Assembly: GCA_039545355.1 (NCBI GenBank)
Contig: BCJJ01000026.1
Coordinates: 533,369-597,368, forward strand
Direction: 5' to 3'
Source: Trichosporon coremiiforme
Lineage: Eukaryota > Basidiomycota > Tremellomycetes > Trichosporonales > Trichosporonaceae
DNA: 64,000 nt
Positions within the stretch are counted from its first letter, which is position 1. Each line of letters opens with the position of its first letter. Made by a program: the position numbers and the translations under genes. Below are positions 10,187 through 23,215 of the stretch, in pieces. Under the pieces are notes generated by a model. That model saw only the letters and a list, made by a program, of their open reading frames with translations, ran no database searches and was not told where the DNA came from.

Positions 10187-12737
10187 TCACTTTCCACCCT
10201 CACTGTTGGCAATGTCCCTCTCTCCCTCCTGACCATCGTCCTCTGCATTGATGCGGACCGAGATAGGACCGAAGTGCGTGTCCTGCTGGACTTTGAGGAT
10301 TCCCTTAGTAGCCATCACTTGCCAGTCAGCTTCGATGTCACACGTGCAGCTTACTCAGACAGTTGTAGAACGCCGCTGCTGCCACGCGCTTGTCAGAGCC
10401 GACATCCACGATCTCCTCGAGTTCGATTTCCTTCGTCTTGTGCTGGAGCATGCGCTGCTCCACGTAGCTGGGCGTCAGCTTCTCCGATACATGAAAGCAT
10501 GTACCTGAAGAATGAGCGACATTGCTGTTCCAATGTCGCGAGCAGGGCCGGGGCGAACGGACCACTGAGAGCCCTCGATGGCTCATCAAGTGGCACTGAG
10601 AGTAGTTAGCGCGAGCGGCAGCAACTGCCTCACGTTCCTCCTCGTTCAAATTCAGCATTGACTCGTCTGCGGGCATCATGTTCAGCACAGACCCCGAACG
10701 TGAGCGTGAGCGACGGCCACGGTCGACAGTTCGATCCGGGGTCGAGACGTTCGAACGGATACTGTTGTTAGCCGCCCAACTCATCTGCTACTTACCGATG
10801 CTCCAGGAGAGTAACGATACTGAATCTGCGCTTGGAGGGCGAATCGTTCTGCAGGGGAAGGCTGTCAAGATCGAGGTCGAGCGCGTCCTCCCACTGCGTT
10901 TTAGCTGACACTCCCCTATGGACTCACGGGAAGCTTTTGAGACAGATGGCGAGGCTGCTCTGGCGTCTCGGCGACATGGGGACGGGTCTCATTCGAGTAG
11001 GAAGGAGGTGTGGGCGCGGGGCCGCCGAAGCCTGTGTTCGTGGAACGAGTTGGCCCACTGTCGGGATCCGGGAACGTCAACTCGGGGGCAAAGTCGTTGG
11101 GGAAGAAGTCTGCTTGATGTTCGTCAACTTGAGGATCGAGCGCGTCTGTAGGAGGAACAGTGCCGGCTTTGGCGGTGTGACGAGGGGCCGCAGCCTGCCA
11201 CTGAAACTTGGGGGGCGCTATGGCATGGCCGTAGAAGTCCTGCATGGCAGTGTCCATGACTGATGTTCAGCTCTGAATTACCAATAAGCCTCACACTGAA
11301 CGAACAGCCCTGCACGGTCGACGAGCGAGGTAGCCTGAACGCGGTTGATGTTTTCGGTTACCTTCGCCCGGCGTTCTTGCCGTTGCTCGGCGACCATGTC
11401 CTCGTAAATAAGGTTATCGTCGTCGACTTCAACATCCTGATGTCAGCATACATGTTGTGGACAACTTACTTTGTCTAAGCGTAAACGCTTTGCTGTTTTC
11501 TTCTTCTTCTTCTCCTTCTCTTTACCCTTCGCCGCCTCCTCTTCAGAGTGGTTACTATCAGCAGGAGAGTTACTGCGGCGCTTGTGGGCGTCCGCATCGG
11601 GACGCCCTCCCAGAGAGTGATCGACCTCGCTGATGTCAGCACCGTCCCTTTCGGGGGACAGCTTACTCGTAAGAGCTTGGGCCACCATTATCGGGGAGCG
11701 GCAGATTAATCTCCAAGTTGTCCGTCGTCTGCTGCAATGAGTCGTTGGCGCTGTCATCCAGCAGCAGGGGATCGCCCAGGATGTCCAGATCAATTGGAGC
11801 AAAGTCCATGATCTCAGGCTCTCGAGTCGGTAGACGGGGGCGCTTGTTGATCGTATCCATAGTTGCCACCGAAGAGTTGCGCTTCCGTCCTCGCCCAACA
11901 TTACTTCCGTCCTCGGATGCTTCAGCATCATCTTCCCAGCCGTCATCGATTACGTCTCCTCCTTGCAGAGAAGCGGAGGGAGAAGACTGGGTCTGCTGCA
12001 ACGACGACAGTTTAGATGTCCCACGGCGCTTGCGTTGTTCGTTGATGGGTTTGTTCCAGTCCTGCGCGTTCGTATAAGAATAGCCACATGCACTCACGAT
12101 GGCACAAAACTCCATTCCCCCTGCAAAGTTGAAATCGAAGAGCTCATCGGCTTCGGTGAAGGTGATGTGATCGTACCTGTGGCTGTCAGGTTAAGGATTT
12201 CGAGGGACACCAACCTGCTACGACCGCCGTTAGGCAAATCAATAGCACCAGAGCCCTTGCCTTTGGACACAAGATCGCCACCAAGACCAACAGTAACGGA
12301 GCGACGGAGGGCGACATCGAAGCTTTGGACGTCCTGAAGGTCAGCCGGGTGACTTGTGCAAGGGCTCACATGATAGAAGATCTCATAGCTCTGGTTGTAT
12401 GCCCTGATTGGAGTCAGCAGCACATTGGGGGTTGTGAATTACCTGGTGACTCCGACTAAAAGATGACCGCTCAAGCGCAGAGCCATAGGCTCAGCTGGTT
12501 GGCCGATGAGCTCGCAAGTGTGAGGGATTTCGAGATTAGTGATGGCTTTGCGGGTGATGCGCTTGTTGTTTGGTCCCAGCGTAGCCATCAGCCTGGAGGA
12601 AGGTGCGTCAGAGAGAAGGAGGGAAGGCACAGTGACTACTCACCACACAATTCCCAGACTGTAGAGGTCAGCATGCAATCACCCTTCGAAGCTCACGAGC
12701 CATTCGTGCCAATTTGGAGGTCTTCCGTGAAGAACAT
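10187..12737 (-). CDS. REC8: Alpha-kleisin cohesin subunit, Rec8-like (meiotic cohesin)
   Basis: I assemble 15 exons: 12737-12697, 12658-12644, 12592-12443, 12403-12370, 12333-12215, 12176-12098, 12061-11667, 11629-11470, 11436-11295, 11259-10928, 10893-10796, 10761-10634, 10595-10505, 10467-10355 and 10317-10187, coding 675 residues with consistent phases throughout. The N-terminus begins MFFTEDLQIG and continues through VWLMATLG and the PMALRLSGHLLVGVTR motif, the kleisin N-domain that contacts Smc3. The VWLxATLG form and C-x2-I-x-P pattern are closer to Rec8 than to Rad21/Scc1 (inference). The middle is acidic and Ser-rich, as expected for separase-cleaved linkers. The C-terminal winged helix is clear (AAAAFYNCL, then ATKGILKVQQDTHFGPI) and would bind Smc1. 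Exon 2 is only 15 nt. Individual junctions, especially 10-12, need cDNA support. Shares a promoter with the CCCH gene. Confidence 0.85.
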
Positions 12738-13132
12738 GTTGAGACGTGTGTCCTTCGGGGTAGAGCCACCCTTATGCCTCAGCAAGTAGAAGATAACATC
12801 AAGGAAATTCTGCACTGCCTGTCTTGCATGCGAGGAAGACGCAGATCGGTCGCTGATCAAGGCGAGGAGGGGACCGGCGCGCTGCGCCCTTTAGCCGTCC
12901 TAGCACTCAGCTCGAGTGGACCACCTCCACCGGGCAACCTCCACTGATCGCTGCGGAACCTTAACGGTGGGTGGCGAAATAACGCCCTGGATAAAATCTA
13001 CCAAAACACGCGTGGATATTCTGCGGCATGCGGCACTTGGTGGCGAGGGTTCTGGGCAGTCCCGGGTGCTGATCAGGCTGGCCAGATCGTTATCTCACTG
13101 TCACCATTGTCATTTCCGGTAACATTTCTGCA
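12738..13132. promoter_or_regulatory. Divergent promoter region REC8 / CCCH zinc-finger gene
   Basis: 395 bp between the start codons of REC8 (minus) and the CCCH gene (plus). Nothing coding is convincing here. No clear TATA box is visible; I see no motif that I can name with confidence. Confidence 0.4.
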
Positions 13133-14877
13133 ATGCCGCCTTTAACAGCAACGGAACGTCAGAAACTTCTGCTCCAGCAGGAAATAGCTAAGCTCTCAGG
13201 TGCGTTATAGTTGCTTGGACTACGCTGACCATCAGGGGCTATCTCCAGTCGAGCGGGCAGCAGCCATCCTTCCTCCTACCACCCTTACCGAGGGGGCTAC
13301 TCGTACCGCGGCGGTCGAGGTAAGCCTCGCGGCCGTGGAAGAGGGGGAGGGAGCTACTCGGTCGACTTCAGACAAGCCAACCGCGCGTCTGGCTCCTCCA
13401 CGCCCTCGTCGTCGACACCGGTGCCAATGATGTCAGCGGGAACGAGCTCGGCAGTGGTGGAGGACACGGAAATGGAGGAAGGCGAAGTTTCTCAGACTTC
13501 CGCGCCGCCGACCGTGCCCTCGACCGCGCCGCAGCCGCCGTCTGACTCAAGTGCCTGGGTGAAGAAGACGAGTCGCGGAGGGAACATGAGCTTGATGACG
13601 GTGCAGAAGCGGTGAGTGCTCTGATGCTGAGCACGCTAACAGGCTAGCGACAAGCTTGCCGCGCAGCCGCCGAGACCTCGACAGCCGAAGGTGCCGCCGT
13701 CGATCCAAGTTCTGCAATCCTCGTCCGACACATCGCCCGGAGGATCGGAAGGAGAAAAGCGCGTTGTCATTGACGGCGTCGTCTTCCAGTTTGAGCAGGA
13801 CGGGAAGAAGCTTACGAGGATCGGAGGTACGCAACTCCATCAATCGGCCGCTAACCCTTCAGAACTTCCTGGTGCCAAGAAAGCCGTCAACAATACGCCT
13901 ACTCGCCACTCTCTGAAGTACCAGGGAGAGAACTTCCGGAGAACAAAGAGAGGCAACCTGATTTCTCGATCAATGTGCGCAAACTTGCCCGCGCATCCAG
14001 CCGTAACTGACAGTTCTAGGGCGTCCGCGCGGAGGGCCGAGCAAGCGAAGCGCCCTTGTCGTTATTACACGAAGACGGGTGCGTCTCGCCCCGTCCACCA
14101 GGAGCCTCAATCGAACAGGGGCTTCCCTCACATTCACGTACTGACACTTCTTAACGTACAGGTCGTTGCGAGCGCGCTTTAACATGCCCTTATCAGCATA
14201 TTCCGGATCGCTTAGCGATTTGTCACCAGTTCCTCAAAGGTACCTGTCAGCTTGGCGACAATTGTCCTCTGTCACACACACCCTCGGCCCACAACACTCC
14301 ATCATGTTCTCGTTTCCAGGCCACAAGCTCTTGCTACAAGGGCGACAAGTGTCTCTATCCTCATGTCCGCGTCGCAGACGACTCCCCCGTGTGCGAGGCT
14401 TTCGCGCGCGAGGGCTGGTGCGACAAGCCCGCCGGTACCTGCCCAGAGCTGCACATCTGGGAGTGCCCGGAGTGGCACGCGAAGGGGACCTGCTCTCGCG
14501 GCCACAAGTGTGGTCTTCGCCACGTGCTTCGTGCAGAGAAGACGAAGACGAAGGGTGCTCCTGCCCCGGCAGAGCCCGCAGCTGCGGTCACGGAGGGTGG
14601 CTTTGACGACCAGGCAGAGTTCATCGGTCTCCCGGGTGAGGTCTTTTCTGAGACTGAGTCCGAAGAGGAGGATGACTCTGTGGATGAGGAAGACGGCAGC
14701 GATGAGGAAGATGAAGGTGAAGAAGAGGAGGAAGATGACGATGACGAGGATGAGGACGACGATGACAACTCAATCGCGTTCGACGAGGACGAGGACTCAG
14801 GTAAGCACGAGGCTGCGTCCCCAACAGAGGTCGCCTCGGATGAAGATGACGAGCGGCTCGTTTTAGACCAGGTGTAA
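13133..14877 (+). CDS. Five-finger CCCH zinc-finger protein, ZC3H3/Red5-like
   Basis: Six exons: 13133-13199, 13236-13611, 13648-13826, 13863-13974, 14020-14078 and 14162-14877, coding 502 residues. After an RG/RGG-rich stretch (exon 2) and a Ser/Pro-rich region comes a basic segment, then five consecutive CCCH fingers: C-RYYTKTGR-C-ERALT-C-PYQ-H, C-HQFLKGT-C-QLGDN-C-PLS-H, C-SRFQATSS-C-YKGDK-C-LYP-H, C-EAFAREGW-C-DKPAGT-C-PEL-H and C-PEWHAKGT-C-SRGHK-C-GLR-H. Five tightly spaced fingers of this kind are the hallmark of ZC3H3 and of fission-yeast Red5, which act in nuclear RNA surveillance with the exosome. The last 90 residues are an Asp/Glu run, which may be a nuclear acidic tail. Exon 5 of 59 nt splits finger 1. 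The orthology is inferred from finger number and spacing. It converges on the DAHP synthase gene. Confidence 0.87.
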
Positions 14878-15085
14878 GCTACCCTGTTGTACTACTACCC
14901 TCATCGCATTCTGTACTGCTACTTGTCACATCATTCGTCTGTTCTGTTCTGTCCTGCTCAAAATGCCCATAGACAGTGTACGGGCCTATTCAATGCATGT
15001 CATCTAGGCTGAAGGTGCTACAATGTTGCCCAGGTGTGAGTGGCAGGCTGGGGCTGCCTTTTGGCTGCTACTACGAACTAACGGC

Positions 15086-16646
<1,561 letters not shown>

Positions 16647-17116
16647 GGTGAATCTAGTGGTACAAGAGTGTAAGAAAGGAAAATCAACTCAGTTACCCGG
16701 TGCTGAGCTCTGAGGGGTTGGTCGGTACGAGTCGATCGGATACCTGAGCCTGGCTGGTTGGGTGAGCCACGCGGAGTCGAAATCCAACTTTTCTGACTCG
16801 CAGGCTGGCTCCATCGCCGTAACCTTGTCCGGTAGTAGGGCCGTCCAGTGCCGCCGCCCGCACGCCGCCCGCAGGGGTCACCCGCAGTTTCGTTGGCTGT
16901 CCGTGGCCATTGCCGACGTCCCTGAACCGCTGTGGGGTAGATTTTGCAGACAGTCACGTGCCTTCCCAGCCTCACACAGCCACGTGTAATGTCAGCCTCC
17001 CACGGCGCACGCCGGAACGCAGCGCTGGCCAAGCTCGGTCGGCCGACGTCACAGCGCGAACCGCTCGACGGCGACTCATCATCGTCCCTTTGGCGAACAA
17101 CAATCACCATTCCACC
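16647..17116. promoter_or_regulatory. Divergent promoter region DAHP synthase / VPS55 with TGACTC and paired CACGTG motifs
   Basis: 470 bp between the two start codons. A TGACTC core (16794-16799) matches six of seven positions of the Gcn4/Cpc1 site TGASTCA and lies about 150 bp upstream of the DAHP synthase start. Two CACGTG palindromes are at 16955-16960 and 16981-16986, closer to VPS55. Transcription-factor binding is inference from known fungal motifs. Confidence 0.45.
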
Positions 17117-17891
17117 ATGGCCGCAGGATTGAAGAGTGAGTGACACTTATCACGCAGAGGAGAATCGCCCGCGTCGACTTGTCTGCTGCGTTTGGATCGC
17201 TGGCACTTGCGGTTGCTTTTGCCGCCGAGCCTTGATGTCCGCGAGCAACAGTCACGACGACGGTCGGAGGCCGTCATCTCCAGTCTGACTTTGAAGCTGA
17301 ACATTGCACTGACGCTTGCTCTTCCCGCGATTACCTGCAACCTTTCAAACGCCTCGCTTCCCTACCCGTTGATTGCTGCTTCCTTCCTTTGTAATCGTAC
17401 CCAGCCGTCATCTTCCTCGCCTTCGTGCTCGCCGCGGGCTTCCTGCTCGTCATCCTCTCGTGTGCTCTGTGGGGAAATTGGCTCCCCATTCTTGTCGGTT
17501 AGTACACAGCTGTTTCGAATCTTGAGCTCTAAGCTAACTTGCAGCGCTCACCTTCGTGATTGCGCCGCTGCCCAACTCGCTTTGTGGACGGTGTGCGCAT
17601 GCCGACGACCTGTCCCCGGAATACAACTCGGCGTACACCGACTTCGGACACTGGCTCACTGGCGCCCTCGTTGTGAGTAGAAGCGTTCAGGCCCGATGTC
17701 ACACAGCTCCGTGGCTGGAGGATATGAGTTGACAACAGGCAACCGGCTTCGCGCTCCCAGTAGTCCTCGCTCACGCGGGACTGATCACGCCGGCTGCGTG
17801 CTACATGTCGATTGCGGGTGGTGTGCTCGTCTACGGCACCATCCTCGTGTACTCTGGCTGGTTCGGATCGCCGAACGATGACGAGTTCTAA
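17117..17891 (+). CDS. VPS55: Vps55/OB-RGRP family endosomal membrane protein
   Basis: Four exons: 17117-17135, 17405-17497, 17545-17672 and 17739-17891, coding 130 residues, the normal family size. Four hydrophobic segments are visible: VIFLAFVLAAGFLLVILSCA, LTFVIAPLPNSL, TGALVATGFALPVVLAHAGL and a C-terminal pair around YMSIAGGVLVYGTILVYSG. The ALWGNWLPIL, FVIAPLPN and LTGALVATGFALPVVLAHA stretches are typical of Vps55. With Vps68 the protein works in late-endosome to vacuole traffic; the human homologue is LEPROT. The first exon codes only six residues and is followed by a 269-nt intron, the longest well-defined coding intron here. Start chosen for the good context (ACCATGG) and the phase-1 join to exon 2. 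Confidence 0.92.
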
Positions 17892-18761
17892 TGGCCACGG
17901 AGGGGAGAATCTTAGTTGCCTGTGGCTCAAGGCTGAAGGCAGTTGGACGTGTAGATCCGGTACGATAGCTCGGCACGGTATTAGGATTGTGCTTGACAGT
18001 TTGACGATGACTTAGATGACTATGATAAGGGAGCATGTTCCGAGTGTCGCACAGGTGTCTGTGGACAGGCGAGAAAGGGCGATGGGGTGAGTGAGAGGCA
18101 GACTAGATCGGATCTGGCCACCAGGGCGTCCAGACTGGGGCCCAAACATACTGGCGCGCCAGTCAGATATGCGTTCTTGGAACTCTGGGCGAGCAGAGCT
18201 TTCAGACGTGCACCGCACTGGAACCAATCACGGTGTTCGTGAGATGATGCCGACGTCTGAAGCCAACTTGCATGCATGAGAGTGACTGCGAGCAGTGCCA
18301 GGGTGCCTGTGCAGGGTGAGCCCTCGGGTCGTGGCGGCACGGGGGCATGCGACGGGCGGCAAGGGCGGCACAAGGCGCGGGCAATTCGCGCTGACCTGCT
18401 ACGCTAAGCTGTGCGCCGTCCGTTGCGGCTAGTCGTCTCGTCCTCATCAACCTACCTCTGCATCGCCCCTTGCACTCTCTTGACACTCCTTTCTCACACA
18501 TCGCTGCACCCACTACGTCGTCGCCTTCCTCGCCGATCGGCCGGTCCGGTCCCATAAGAGCACCTCCCTCGACTCCTCAATTCTAACAACAGCTTTCTTC
18601 ACGCGAAAACAAGGCACACACACAAACACGTCTATTCTGAGAACGTTGCTCGCACAGCGCACGCACCTCACACGCCTCACCTCCGACAGCCTCCTTGATC
18701 AACTTTGTCCCATCATCTTTGTCTCCCTCCTCTCACTGCATCCCCTTCTTCTGCTCATTTA
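17892..18761. other. Intergenic region, VPS55 to aspartic protease; no gene seen
   Basis: Tandem intergenic region of 870 bp. The last 300 bp are C/T- and A/C-rich, as in other 5' leaders of this window, and probably hold the protease promoter and leader. No RNA gene or repeat was recognised. Confidence 0.4.
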
Positions 18762-20986
18762 ATGCTCGTCCTGCTGCCCACCCTGGCCGTCGCTGGCCTG
18801 GTCGCAGCTCAACTCGGCGACTCCCTCCGACCACTCCCCCGTCGCTCGAATATGCCCCGAGCTGATATCGGCATCGGCGGTGTCGACCTCGCCCTGCACA
18901 AGCGGGAAGTTGATGCCCAAGTCGTGAAGCGCGGCTTGAACGGCTCTGTCATTGCCCTAGGTGCTGTGCACAAGTGAGTTACCTCGGCGCGAATGGAACT
19001 GACAGCAGCACCTACGTTGTCCCTGTCGGAATCGGTAGCCCGTCTAGGGCGTATCCGCTCCAGCTGGACACGGCTAGTGCTGATCTCCTTATTGCCTCGA
19101 CGAGGTGCGGTAAGGAGTGCCCGGCACCGACGAAGGAGAACCCGTACTACGACATGATGAGCTCGGACTTTAAGGAGGTCAACGGCAACGCAACGTACTG
19201 GAGGACACAGTACGCCGACAAGTCGTTTGCGAGTGGCTTTGTCGCGCGGGATCAGGTGATGATTGCATCACACCTCGTCGACGGCCAGGTCATCGGCCTC
19301 ATCACCGCTACGAATATGTCTCTCCCAGAACAGGCCATCTCGGGAGTGCTCGGCCTCGGCTTCCCGCGGTTGTCGACACTCGGACGGGTGCTCCTGCAGG
19401 ACAGCGTTCCGAGATCAGACCGGAGTCCATTGGCGGCGTCTGCAGTGTCGGCCGGTGCCAGCGGCCCGTCCAGCTCAGCATCAGCGTCCTCTGAATCGGG
19501 TGCCAGTGGTAGCGCCGAAGCCTCGCCCAGTTCTGAAATGGAACGCAGGCAGGAGCCGTCAGATGACCCCAGCGGCAGCGCGTCTGCGACAAGCTCGTCT
19601 GCGCCCGCAGCAGCTGCGCCTTCCTCGCCTGCGGCCTATATGCCGACCCTGCTCGAGAACTTGATCACAACGCCTTCCATCCCCTACCCCGCCTTCGCCC
19701 TCGCCCTCTCCCCGCCATTGAACGCGAGCCAGGCATCCGCTCTTAAGTCGCTGCACCCGGAGCCGGCACCTCGCTACGGCCTCACCAGCGGATCTCTGAC
19801 ACTCGGCGGTGTCTCAGCGCTCTACGTCTCGGATGACGCCTCAACGGGCCGCACCGTCAACGACATCGAGTGGTGGCCGGTCGTGCCGTTCGGTCGTGCG
19901 GGTAGCGTTTCTAGGAGCAACGCTACTACGGTCGATGTCTCGGTCATGCCCGCGTCGGCGACGCCCGCTGCGGCCGGCGCGTCTGCATCCGCTTCTGGCA
20001 CTGGCGCCTCGGCCTCGTCGCCATCTGCCTCCTCGTCCTCCAGCAGCGGGCCCGGCTCAAACCTGCTACAGGACAACGGCATGGGAGCCATCGGCACGCC
20101 CGGCAAGCGCGGCCTGCCTAAGACGCCCGCCGAGCTTGAGTCCGAGGCGTACCTGTACTGGGCGCTGCAACTGTCCCGAGTGTCCGTGAACGGAACAGGC
20201 TTCGCTCTGAACTCGACGTACGCCAACCTCGGCGTGCCTTCGACCGCGCTGCTCGATGTCGGTACGAACGGTATCTACGGCCCCGAGGACGACGTCGCCA
20301 AGCTGTTCACCGGGATCAAGGACGCGCGCATGGTCAGCAAGGGGCAGTGGGCTGTTCCGTGCGACACGCGTGTGACTCTTGGGTTCTCGTTCGGCGAGAG
20401 CGGGCGGTCGGTCGAGATTCCTCCCTCCGACTGGATCTATGCCGCCGTGCCTGAGAGCAGCATGTGTCTTGCGTGGCCCGTGGCCGTGCCGGCGACGGGC
20501 GATGGTCTCGACTGGCAGCTCGGCACGCCCTTCCTGAAAAACGTGTACACTGTCTTCAGCTACGGCGTCGGCGGCGGACAACCGCCGCAAATCGGCTTCC
20601 TGCCCTTAACCGACAAAGCCAACGGCACTCAGCCCATCTCGGCAGCTGCCCCATCACAAACCGTCAACACCAAGCTGCCGCACGTCCTCCTCCCTGCCCC
20701 CGACTACCCGACACCTAGCTACGTCTTCTCGACGCCCGTGCCGACGCTCGGCGTGCCACAGGCACTCGGGCTCGGCAACGCATCAGCGTACCCCTCCGCC
20801 GCAATCCCCGTCGTCAGCATCCCTGTTCCCAAGGCGTCTGCTTCGAATGAGCACCAGGCCATTCCCGGCTGGCCGGGCGACAGTTCGCAGGCAACTGTCG
20901 AGAACACCGCCGCGCGAACTCTGCCGACGGCCGGCTTCGCCTTCCCCTTCATCTTAATCGTGCTCTCGCACCTGTTGTTACTCTAG
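18762..20986 (+). CDS. Secreted, probably GPI-anchored pepsin-family (A1) aspartic protease with atypical active-site motifs
   Basis: Two exons, 18762-18973 and 19006-20986, coding 730 residues. An N-terminal signal peptide (MLVLLPTLAVAGLVAAQ) is followed by a propeptide with basic sites (RR, KR) that could be maturation points. The catalytic domain starts at TYVVPVGIGSPSRAYPLQLDT. The first active-site motif reads DTAS instead of DTGS, and the second DVGT instead of DTGT/DSGT; both aspartates are kept. A GVLGLGFPRLS segment is typical of the fold. Two Ser/Ala-rich low-complexity inserts (about residues 205-275 and 390-430) enlarge the protein. The C-terminus has a Ser/Thr-rich stalk and ends in a hydrophobic stretch (FAFPFILIVLSHLLLL), a GPI-anchor type signal. 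It would act at the cell wall, as yapsins do. An alternative in-frame ATG at 18705 would bury the signal peptide, so 18762 is preferred. Confidence 0.88.
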
Positions 20987-21241
20987 GACACTGTCCCGCA
21001 TATTCTGTATTAATACCATAGGGACACTGCGCGCACTGACGCCGCGGCCCGCCGCATGCATAGACATGTACTTCACATCATCTCTTTTGAAGCAGGTGGA
21101 GATCCATACCGCATCTGGAAAACAATTTGATCCCGCATCATCCCCTGCGGTGGAGGTCCATATGCCCACGATGTAAACAACCGCCCTGGTGCGCGACTGA
21201 TTTCGCTTCGTCTGCCAACTGACATCATTCCAACAGCAACA

Positions 21242-22855
21242 ATGAGCACGACACTCCTAGTGCATCCGACCTCTCTATCGCTCACGACTCTCCCGAGGGT
21301 CGGGCCCTCGGCGCCGCTCCCGTTCCCGACCCGCTTCCCCAAAGGCGCTGAGCCGCGGACCGCAATGTCTCCAGTCGGACACACGTATCTCTGGGCGGAC
21401 TCGATGCCCGTTGTGTGGGAATACGATTCGAGGGGAAGGCGAGTCGGCGAAATCAAGCTGACGAGCTCGAGGGAGCGGGTCAAGGCTGTCGGATGTGGAG
21501 AGGGTGTGATCATCGCCAGTACGGCGGGAACAGGCGTTTGGAAGAGGGTGGAGGGCAAGTGGACGAGGACGGCTGAGCTCGAGGTGAGTTGGGATGGAAA
21601 GGTAAATGCTGACCACAGGCGCCCGACAATGTGATGAGCATCGAGTGCTGCGGCGACATCACCGTGCTCGCCGGCGATGAGGTGTACGTCTACGAGAACG
21701 GCAAGCGCTTGCATCTCTCGCACGATATCCCGACAGTACGTCAACCCTCTCTGCCCCAACTGACCTCAGCCACTGCCCTGCCTGGCTCTGACGAAGGCTG
21801 GTCTGCTCTACCCCTCTCCCGACGGGATCACTCTCCAGCCCCTCGACTCCTCCGAGCCTACGACCTTTACCCTCCCTTCCCCAGCCACGCACATGTCGGC
21901 CTCGAAAGCGGACCGCGCGGCGATCTGTTCCGGCAAGAGCCTGCACTTCCTCTCCCTCTCCACCGGAGACAGCACGACCGTTGAGCTCCCCGAAACTCTC
22001 GACTCCAGCACATGGATCGACGGCTCGAACGTTGCCGTCCGCGCCTCGGGTAGGCTGTACCTCGTGACCCCAGAAGGCGACGTGAGCGAAGCCGCCCTCG
22101 ACCCAGTCCAGAACATCCACGTCCTGCCCCCAAAACGTCGGCCAGGCTCGCGCGCGTCCATCTCCACCCTCCCCGGTAGCGTTATCTTAGGCGAATCCTC
22201 AGCCCCGAACCGGCCCGACCGCCGCGTCTCCGACATTTGCCATGCCGCGGTGGCGGGGGAGAAGGAGAAGGAGAAGCGGCGCATGGTCTCGGCCCCCGCT
22301 CTGCCGGCTATCGAGCGCCTGAGGACTGAAGGAACAGGGAAGGAACGCACGCCGAAGGCGACGCCAAAGAATGCGCGCTCCCCGCAGAGCGTGAGGACGG
22401 GTGGGACGGTGCGGATCCAGCCGCTGGACCCACAGGCGACACGTATGGGCGCTGTCATCGAGGAGACTGCTTCTGTGGCTTCGAGTCCTGCCGGCTCAGT
22501 CGCATCACTTGCCTCACGCCGGGTTAGTGGGGACTGGGCGCCGCGCTCCAACCCCTCCGCCCACCAGCAACATTCTCCCCAACCCTCCACCTCTCACCCG
22601 AATCAGGCTCTCGACTCACCCGCCTCCATCACCGACTCTCCCAATGGCCACGGAGCCGACGGAGTCAGCGTGCTTGCCTTCGAGGAGATGCGCCGCGAAA
22701 TCGCCAACCTGCAACTGGACATGCTGCGTATGGGCCGCGGGCTGAAGAATGAGATTCGCGCGGCAGTCGGCCCGCTCGTGGAGGAGATTCGACAGAATCG
22801 CGAGGTGATTGCGAAACAGAGGGAGGAGATTGAGCGTCTCCGGCGGGGGTACTAG
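21242..22855 (+). CDS. Propeller-like protein with C-terminal coiled coil, possibly NEDD1-type (gamma-tubulin complex recruiter)
   Basis: Three exons, 21242-21583, 21619-21735 and 21797-22855, all phase 0, coding 505 residues. The first 270 residues consist of short beta-rich stretches with WD-like repeats (WADSMPVVWEYD, GVIIASTAGTGVWKR, VYVYENGKRLHLSHD, SGKSLHFLSLSTGD, GRLYLVTPEGDV), suggesting a beta-propeller. A Ser/Pro-rich, disordered middle follows. The last 60 residues are a strong amphipathic helix with the pattern EMRREIANLQLDMLRMGRGL followed by EEIERLRRGY. A propeller, a disordered linker and a terminal helix of this type recall NEDD1, which brings gamma-tubulin complexes to the spindle. 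The resemblance is by layout and helix pattern only. Converges on the expansin-like gene. Confidence 0.72.
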
Positions 22856-23215
22856 TTTGATATCGGAGATGAGGGAGGCGGAGGAAGGAGAAGAGAAAGA
22901 CCTAGATTGTACGCCATAAGACCGTAAGAGACATTCTGTATAATGCGACGAACCTTCATGACCCAATTGCCTCCAATCATGTCGTAGCAAGCCGTCACAC
23001 AAAACGCGTCAGTAAGCATGGCAAAGCAGACAGCAAGCAAGAGAATAGCAGAACAGAGCAAAAGCAAATGTACATCTAAGCGCATAAAGAGCGCAGGAAT
23101 CTAAAATAATGTCGTACAAGGGCGTACGCGTAAAAAAGACCAAAAGGACAAAAAGGAAAAGCAGAAATGGATGTCTCAAAGCCCAAAAAACTACACTACC
23201 ACGACCACTGCGCAC
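22856..23215. other. Convergent 3' region between the NEDD1-like and expansin-like genes
   Basis: 360 bp between two stop codons. It is A-rich on the plus strand and must hold both polyadenylation regions. No gene is seen. Confidence 0.4.
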
